Shown in pieces: positions 8,401 to 13,052 of a stretch of DNA of 13,052 bases; the stretch's first letter is position 1; each line of letters opens with the position of its first letter. The DNA lies in NCBI GenBank assembly GCA_035606335.1, contig DATNFP010000074.1:1-13052 (forward strand). Reading direction: 5' to 3'. Under the pieces are notes generated by a model that saw nothing but the letters and a program-made list of their open reading frames with translations, was not told where the DNA came from and searched no databases. This DNA comes from DATNFP01 sp035606335 (GTDB lineage: Bacteria; Bacteroidota; Bacteroidia; Chitinophagales; Chitinophagaceae). The translations under genes and the position numbers were made by a program.

Positions 8401-9167
8401 TCGCTTGAATATAAATCGCCAATGAGCGGAGAAAGTACACTGTAAGTTTGAGATAGATCTTGTTCTATTGATTTTATAAATGTTGCATTTAATATTTTGA
8501 GATAGCTTTTGAAAACCTGTGTGGAGCTTAATAGGGGAGTTGCAGTTACATTGTACCTCGGCATTTTTAAAGTAGGCAGCGATTGATAAGCGCTAGTAGT
8601 ACTGTTATTTCCTGTGGTAGGTGCCCCAAGTGTAGCAACATCGGATTTGCTGATCAATAGTGGCTTAAAGGATATTGTTACATCCATGCCTTTATCATCG
8701 CATGAGTTGGGATTACAGTTTTTTATATTGTTTTCGAGTAGTTCCACATATAACAGAACCACTTTGTCGCTGAGGAATGACTGGCTCAGGTTTGTAGTGT
8801 TTGTTGTGACGCCTGCTTCTTCAAGCTCGTATATAGGACTGATAAGAGGGGTCCGCGTACTGAGATCCACAAATTTTTCATACAGTTTATCCTGTACGGG
8901 ATTATAGGTGCTATATTCAGTATACGTGGTTGTTGGCACCGAAATGACGTAGCCATCTGAAGTAACACCACAACCTTTCGTAATGGTAATAGAACTGCCA
9001 TCAGCACTTGTTTGCACCTCAAGACCGCATACTATCCCGATCCCTATGAGGTTCGTCCTTGTAAGCCTTTCCTGCTCTTCAAGGTATCCGAATAACTCGT
9101 TCAATTGATCCGCAGTTAGCAACTGGTCGGCTACGAATTCAGGATAATTATTTTGCTTAGGAAACAT
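5400..9167 (-). CDS. Large eCIS-associated protein with Ig-like and PKD domains
   Basis: This 1255-residue protein starts at the ATG at 9167, 13 bases after the upstream gene. The N-terminus has NYPEF (7-11), ADQLLTADQLNELF, then LTRTNLIGIGIVCGLE (35-50). I recognise this opening from proteins beside tape-measure genes in Bacteroidota eCIS loci; it has no known enzymatic role. The middle is long and probably helical, with cysteine clusters CMCC at 307-310 and CCC at 348-350, just before a NELRWIFKRI helix. A FYLPYLCCSDCPP motif (cysteines 888, 889, 892) precedes an Ig-like segment at about 895-983. A PKD domain follows at 986-1060 with the canonical WDFGDG at 1015-1020. The last 190 residues are again helical. 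No signal peptide or transmembrane segment is evident. PKD domains usually mediate surface or glycan contacts, so a baseplate-associated binding or scaffold role is plausible. Function is unproven; eCIS membership is well supported by context. Confidence 0.7.
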   Translation of the reverse strand: MFPKQNNYPEFVADQLLTADQLNELFGYLEEQERLTRTNLIGIGIVCGLEVQTSADGSSITITKGCGVTSDGYVISVPTTTYTEYSTYNPVQDKLYEKFVDLSTRTPLISPIYELEEAGVTTNTTNLSQSFLSDKVVLLYVELLENNIKNCNPNSCDDKGMDVTISFKPLLISKSDVATLGAPTTGNNSTTSAYQSLPTLKMPRYNVTATPLLSSTQVFKSYLKILNATFIKSIEQDLSQTYSVLSPLIGDLYSSDPFTGFSDNFSFLSDGTITETELINIQYYYDLFSDLMLAYEELRKTGMELICMCCPDNTLFRLHLLLDLAIPDTTVSQSQYRQYFIPSPAVDCCCRQTNELRWIFKRIVLLMQRFFVSPMASGYFRYGMVDFNNNVFRRRVRIPVRITPSKLGDVPLGDKAIPFYYDVTEGTDQLYKFWNEKMTDEGDANQILSYNSDQYNTTDDFVLNPLKYDLEPYNFLRIEGHIGMTYQDALKNITTIKNNYRLPFQVIALSADLTSLKTTLSSLGRSTATSELFSRYQDQLKSRCEFQDLEAIYDTLVAELICLLCNEMKYYYTMPSPNGQAMGQVQAPSILPLFKRCDSSFQVAQGTLGYDFEQYYTNLSSATNTEKSMLYAYDTGASFNNDSYSFFTLMYAMERLFEAMPSSLSGFTIARFEVAGNEVRLIAARLEARFKNLDSNLSNETTIEHLDRLIAGCMLRQFETLYKDYLTRLIYVMMLQKFGYFVRLHPGIQHKGGVPMGGTFIIVYHETQKAITSTDNTNINRAIGAQSEAVNVTERATPSSSVKMDIGTQPLEKMNTVGTQAQDVYQVKPNYLQLNDILKGSKVATKEEVDALKAILDTNIIDDNSLSTSISDIANDTVIADFYLPYLCCSDCPPIYYVINETTAENVTIDIQPNVFCSNDQNPYTPTVSPTGGTITGEGVTTDPSGGQVFSPAAVALNGQKQKTVTLTYTKDQQTATVNVAVYQQPTASFTVTDGSTSTIKVFTNTSIFADRYQWDFGDGSTSVDQNPSHDFVKAGNYVVGLTVSNNTCTNSTTTSVTINPPVTKTCLSPQTIIDNFNNLSNVDAENFDKFRSNYQPYNQLQSFFKDFSTVENQPLATQINFFKTKGAIDLLVNGFTLLFNLFTQLQPRTLILAMYRVLVSLAMYIECIQQDDIDKADVSISPVCQLVADQLNRIQSIFGVLSQPESDQINGLIGDLQAEINRVTTNNEANFKPNYIVALKKCIDLLNAILKAAS
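5857..6212 (-). other. PKD domain and following linker in the 1255-residue protein
   Basis: The PKD fold occupies residues 986 to about 1060. It has PTASF at its first strand, WDFGDGS at 1015-1021, a NPSHDF turn, AGNYVVGLTVSN as the paired strands, and a TTTSVTI final strand. It is preceded by an Ig-like stretch (GGTITGEGV, then FSPAAV and TVTLTYT) of a type seen in secreted Bacteroidota adhesins. The lower coordinate includes the linker after the domain. Confidence 0.85.
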
Positions 9168-9180
9168 AAAAAATATTTTA

Positions 9181-12100
9181 TCAGATAATAGTTTGGTTCA
9201 GGTATACACGGTTTTCGTCATTCCCATCCACACAATCATGCAGCGTGGCTTTAGGATAAACGCTTTTTAACATTATAAACTCATTCAGCAATGCTACCAG
9301 CTTATTATGTAAGGCCATTTTATCAGGTGGATCTTTTGCCAGTTCAGAAAGCCAGTCACAATAAAGTGTTTCAAACTGATTTAATTGGTCAGTACTTACC
9401 CAGCATATTTTTAATCCAAGATGGGCCGGTGTTTCTGTTCTGATGGTATCTTCTGCAAATCTGCGGAACTCTATGCCGGAGTTTGCTATACCTTTTTCGC
9501 CATTCATTACAATAGTCAACCGGAATGAATAAGGGTCTTCTTCACCGCATTGATCGCAATCAGGCCCTATACAAATAGGCAATAAAGGATCACCATCGGG
9601 CAGGGTAGTATCCGGTTTGTTTCTTGGGCGTAGTAACATGTGCTCTACTATAAAGATCTTTTCGCCATCTACAATATCATTAGCAAATGCAACGGTATCT
9701 GTAATCCATGTAGCTGCGTCAGCATTTTTACTAAAAGGCGCAGGAGCGGTAGCTAATACTTTATTGCTGCTGTCCTTAAGTTGTACTACCCATTGTTTAC
9801 TCTTCTTTATTTGATAGTTAGATGCATTGGTAATGTATTGTGCAACTACTGCAATATCCGTCTCAGCTTGTATTTCTGCTTCGGCCAGCGTATCAGTCAG
9901 GTAATTGGCATTGCTTATCAGGTACACTTTTCCTGTGTCGTCAATTAATCTCCATCTTCTTTCTGTTACTTTCCCACTTGCATCGGTCACTTCATATACT
10001 TCCAGGTAGTTGTCCAATTCGCGTAAGCCTAATACCCGTTCTATTCTTTTCTTGAGGCCTGCTATGTTGTCTTCATTACATGCCGGGCCTTTATAGTTGA
10101 ACGACCTTCCCCTGTTACTGCTCATGAATGGAATATCCTTCAGGAATGCGATCTTATCATTGATCAATGTTTCGGATGCAACCGCCTGGCTGTTTGTATA
10201 ATTATATAGCATCAGCGCATAGTCGGTAAACTGTTCCTCAAATCTCGCCATCAGGTGATCAAGGAACCTATTTCTCCTGTCAAGGAAAGTTTCATTGTTT
10301 TCAGCCAATCCATCAAGCGTGGCCTGATTTAATACATCAGTTCCTGTAACATACAGATCAGAGAGACCTGTGATATCACTATTGGTAAGAAGTCTTGAAA
10401 AGTAAGAATGACTTACAGATATATTTAAGGAAAAAAGATCGCGTACATGACTTAGTTGCTGTAAATAATTTACCAGCAATTGCTCGTAAAACAGCAAGTA
10501 AGCTTTTAGCTGCTTGGCTTGTGCCAACCGTAAAGGAGTTGAAGTAGAAGGTAAGCCTTCATAACCAACACCATAGGTAAGCGGCAAGGAATATTGTAAA
10601 GGATAGTAATCACTTAGTTGATAATAAGTTCCCTGCGGTACAGGAAGGTCATTGCTGCCTACTGTATATTTTGGACGCATGTGCTCCCCTTCGATCACCA
10701 GCAACGTATCGGAAAGCTCAAGGCTATCCGGTAAGAATGGCAATCCGTTTTTGAAAACGAGAAATTTAGAGCCCTGTGTATACAGGCGCGGCTGGCAATT
10801 TGTGTTCACTGCTAATGTCCATTGTTCACCATTTAGCCTGTTACCATCACTATCAAAGGGCGACATTACTAGGTTGCGTACGGCTAATACACCGGGTATA
10901 CCCATCAAAATAGCAATGATGTCAGATCCATATAATTCTGTTTTTAGTTGTGTTGAAGCAAGTTGATCATTATCTATGAAACCATTGTTCAGTACCGGAC
11001 CGTTAAATATTTCATCAACAGTTTCGCCTGCCGTTAGTAAATCCTGTAAGGAATAGAAACTAATATCAGGACTGAAATATTGATCTATAAGATAGTATGC
11101 CTGTGCTAAAACTTCTTCTATATCTGCATCGGGAGTAACATCTATATCTGCGCAGATGGCAATATCTTCTGTTTCAACTGCACTGACACAACAAAAATCT
11201 TCACATAAATTTCTGTGTGCCTGCAGATCCTGGCGTACAGATAGCATTACCGCATCCGCCTTTTTTATTTTATCTGCATACTTAGCCATAATACCCGAGG
11301 CTGACTGATCCTGTATAGCATTTTTCAGATCTGCCAGTTGCAGCGCTTTTCTGTCGGCATCACTTTGAAACCAAACAGTAAATGGTACATCTTCCAGCAA
11401 AAGTGTTTCAGTTGTAGCTGTGTTCGATGCATCAGGATAATACACAACATCGATGGTAGCGTATAAAGGGCCTCTCAGGCCACTTGCGAACTGATCAGCG
11501 GGGATATCTACATTATCTGTTTTATTACCTGATATAAATTTTACCGTTACTGTATCTACCTGGCTTTTGGTATTCCTAAAATCGGCGTATTGACTTTTAA
11601 CAGCTTCAAGTCCTTTCCAAGACAGTAAACGCATTTCAATGGTTGCTGTACTAAATATATTATTTGCTACATCGGTGAGGAAAGAGAAATTGTATAATAT
11701 TTTACCACTGTTCAGGTCTCCTGCAGCCTCGTCATCTTCAAATTCTATCAGTGCATCGTAGAACCCTTTAATGATAATAGTATGTTCTGTAGATTTATAT
11801 TGCAATTCGCTTTTAGAGCAGTTAGCATACAGGAACATATCATCGCATGGACAAGGCTTGCATTGCAGCCATGCATTTTTCACACCATCTATATCGATAA
11901 GAAGCTTGCGGTAGTCCAACGTTGTCCATGGGCTTATCGTTAATATTTCACTCGCCGTGTAAAATGCCTGGTCGTGGGGATCTGCTGTGGTATCAGGTGC
12001 CGGAGCTATAATATCCTGTATGTTGAATGCTGCCCTGTAGCTTAAGTCTGTAATTGCATAACATAGCAGCTCAAGTATTGTAATACCTGGATCATGGATA

Positions 12101-12225
12101 TTATAATCAGTCCAGAGTAAGCTGCTTAATTGCTCAATATAATTTAATCCAGTCTGTCGCAGATAATTATAATCCTGCCCCGGAATCAGCGTTGGATCTT
12201 TCGATATGGTGCTATAATCTGCCAT
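9181..12225 (-). CDS. eCIS baseplate protein (Afp12 / gpJ-like)
   Basis: The ATG at 12225 gives 1014 residues beginning MADYSTISKDP. A TTG two codons upstream is in frame but less likely to be the start. The N-terminus contains W38TDYNIHDPG followed by ITILELLCYAITDLSYR, the hallmark opening of eCIS and phage baseplate J-like proteins. Later come a CKPCPC cluster (C122, C125, C127), a RNLCEDFCCV segment (CC at 345-346), and an ADIDVTPDADIEEVLAQAYY strand-helix unit leading into FYSLQDLL and IFNGPVL. LLFYEQLLVNYLQQLSHVRDLF lies in the middle. A C-x4-C-x2-C cluster (885, 890, 893) comes just before DPYSFR (897-902) and the R.ETPAHLGLKICW domain that ends many eCIS baseplate proteins. It should form part of the baseplate wedge that holds the sheath. 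It lies 24 bases after the previous gene. The baseplate role is strong; the exact numbered Afp/PVC equivalent is uncertain. Confidence 0.85.
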   Translation of the reverse strand: MADYSTISKDPTLIPGQDYNYLRQTGLNYIEQLSSLLWTDYNIHDPGITILELLCYAITDLSYRAAFNIQDIIAPAPDTTADPHDQAFYTASEILTISPWTTLDYRKLLIDIDGVKNAWLQCKPCPCDDMFLYANCSKSELQYKSTEHTIIIKGFYDALIEFEDDEAAGDLNSGKILYNFSFLTDVANNIFSTATIEMRLLSWKGLEAVKSQYADFRNTKSQVDTVTVKFISGNKTDNVDIPADQFASGLRGPLYATIDVVYYPDASNTATTETLLLEDVPFTVWFQSDADRKALQLADLKNAIQDQSASGIMAKYADKIKKADAVMLSVRQDLQAHRNLCEDFCCVSAVETEDIAICADIDVTPDADIEEVLAQAYYLIDQYFSPDISFYSLQDLLTAGETVDEIFNGPVLNNGFIDNDQLASTQLKTELYGSDIIAILMGIPGVLAVRNLVMSPFDSDGNRLNGEQWTLAVNTNCQPRLYTQGSKFLVFKNGLPFLPDSLELSDTLLVIEGEHMRPKYTVGSNDLPVPQGTYYQLSDYYPLQYSLPLTYGVGYEGLPSTSTPLRLAQAKQLKAYLLFYEQLLVNYLQQLSHVRDLFSLNISVSHSYFSRLLTNSDITGLSDLYVTGTDVLNQATLDGLAENNETFLDRRNRFLDHLMARFEEQFTDYALMLYNYTNSQAVASETLINDKIAFLKDIPFMSSNRGRSFNYKGPACNEDNIAGLKKRIERVLGLRELDNYLEVYEVTDASGKVTERRWRLIDDTGKVYLISNANYLTDTLAEAEIQAETDIAVVAQYITNASNYQIKKSKQWVVQLKDSSNKVLATAPAPFSKNADAATWITDTVAFANDIVDGEKIFIVEHMLLRPRNKPDTTLPDGDPLLPICIGPDCDQCGEEDPYSFRLTIVMNGEKGIANSGIEFRRFAEDTIRTETPAHLGLKICWVSTDQLNQFETLYCDWLSELAKDPPDKMALHNKLVALLNEFIMLKSVYPKATLHDCVDGNDENRVYLNQTII

Positions 12226-12249
12226 TAGCAATTTCGTTATAAATACTTT

Positions 12250-13052
12250 TTAATCCGTATTTTCTGTAATCACTCTTGATGTATTGTTATAGGTATCAAC
12301 ACATGTAATGGTTTGTGGCCCTATTGTACTATCAGTTATTTCATTAATCACATGTTTTGATGCGGGCGCAGAGACCAGGATCGATATAGCAGTAGATGCG
12401 ACTATTTCATCTGCATCATTGCTTTCGGGGCCACCTTCCTGTATGCGCTGATACATTTTCACATCAGTTATATAGTCCACATAGCTTTGTTGCTCTATAA
12501 AATAAATGATAGACGATTTTTCCACCTTTCCGCCAAACTGCACATCGTCCGACTGGCCATAAGCCCATGGTGTGAGATATGCAGTGATACTATTTTTCAG
12601 AAGGTTACTGTAATAATTGAACTCATATCCGGGCAATAGTTTGAGACTAAATTCCAATCTCACTTCTTCAAATTTTGGATTCCTCACATTCAGGTTTATA
12701 TGACAGGATATTCTTTGCTGTAGATAATCCTGTATCTGTGTCAATACGTCAGCGTTGGTATATGGACGAAGTGGATTAGCATCGTTCCTGTTTACAAGAT
12801 CAGGAATAGTGATAACGGTCACATATCCCGGAGCAATTTCGTTATAGTCGGCATCAATATATTTTGTATGATTAACACATTTGACTCTGTGTATAGATGG
12901 GAATGCCTCAAGCACTAAACGTTCATAATCCCATATCGTGATCGCCCTATCTTTATGGCGAAGCCGCTCACTTACACGCAGATAAAAATGATCTCCTGTT
13001 TCTACCGGCTTACCATCAAACGAAGGAGAAGGCTGCGATATACTTTTAATGC
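12250..13052 (-). CDS. Baseplate J-like protein, C-terminal part (5' end outside the window)
   Basis: The frame stays open from the TAA at 12250 to the right edge, giving 266 residues. A GTG at 12915 is internal, since in-frame coding continues upstream with SERLRHKDRAITIWDYERLVL. This ERLRHK...W.YERLVLE.FP..H.VKC.NHT segment is typical of baseplate J/gp47-like proteins of Bacteroidota eCIS. It is followed by a GYVTVITIPDL strand, a region around VRNPKFEEVRLEF, and a YYSNLLKNSITAYLTPWAYG.....FGGKVEKSSIIYFIE unit that is the usual baseplate J C-terminal domain. The last 60 residues are Ser/Thr-rich and variable. It is first in the visible operon and pairs with the following baseplate gene. The family call is good. 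Total length and N-terminal domains cannot be seen. Confidence 0.8.
   Translation of the reverse strand, partial: IKSISQPSPSFDGKPVETGDHFYLRVSERLRHKDRAITIWDYERLVLEAFPSIHRVKCVNHTKYIDADYNEIAPGYVTVITIPDLVNRNDANPLRPYTNADVLTQIQDYLQQRISCHINLNVRNPKFEEVRLEFSLKLLPGYEFNYYSNLLKNSITAYLTPWAYGQSDDVQFGGKVEKSSIIYFIEQQSYVDYITDVKMYQRIQEGGPESNDADEIVASTAISILVSAPASKHVINEITDSTIGPQTITCVDTYNNTSRVITENTD

Noticed and set aside
8786..9022. A 78-codon minus-strand frame
   Set aside because: It overlaps the N-terminal region of the 1255-residue protein in another frame and has no independent support.
12226..12231. TTG start two codons before the ATG of the 1014-residue baseplate gene
   Set aside because: The ATG at 12225 directly precedes the expected ADYS.I.KDP beginning, and nothing favours a TTG so close to it.
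12913..12915. GTG as the start of the baseplate J-like gene
   Set aside because: The same frame stays open and conserved upstream to the window edge (ERLRHK...W.YERLVL), so the GTG codes for an internal valine.

Overview
The window is one tightly packed minus-strand operon fragment from an extracellular contractile injection system (eCIS), the phage-tail-like family that includes the Photorhabdus virulence cassettes and the Serratia antifeeding prophage. The AT-leaning coding sequence, the lack of Shine-Dalgarno-like sites, and the pairing of a CIS tape-measure-type protein with PKD and DUF4157 proteins suggest a Bacteroidota genome, possibly Chitinophaga-like. That placement is inference; no rRNA or marker gene is present.

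Reading in the direction of transcription (right to left) there are five genes and almost no spacer. (1) At 13052-12250 is the C-terminal part of a baseplate J-like protein whose start lies beyond the right edge. (2) At 12225-9181 is a 1014-residue baseplate protein of the Afp12/gpJ-like kind. (3) At 9167-5400 is a 1255-residue eCIS-associated protein carrying an Ig-like plus PKD module near its C-terminus. (4) At 5403-3988 is a 471-residue CIS tape-measure-family protein that starts on TTG and overlaps the stop of gene 3. (5) From 3972 to the left edge is a protein of at least 1324 residues, open throughout, with a DUF4157 (eCIS core) domain containing HELTH, a CHAP-like Cys/His/Asn amidase domain, linkers dotted with [VIL]Q-x-K motifs, three tandem repeats of about 140 residues, and a long helical C-terminal region. 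It runs off the left edge.

Genes 1 and 2 should build the baseplate wedge that triggers sheath contraction. Gene 3 is probably attached to the baseplate or fibre and may bind targets through its PKD module. Gene 4 would set tube length or sit in the tube. Gene 5 is the best candidate for a cargo, effector or processing enzyme. Sheath, tube, spike and AAA ATPase genes are not in the window and would be expected on either side. The most notable object is gene 5. No RNA genes, insertion sequences, CRISPR arrays, promoters or terminators were found, and no stretch longer than 24 bases lies outside a gene.
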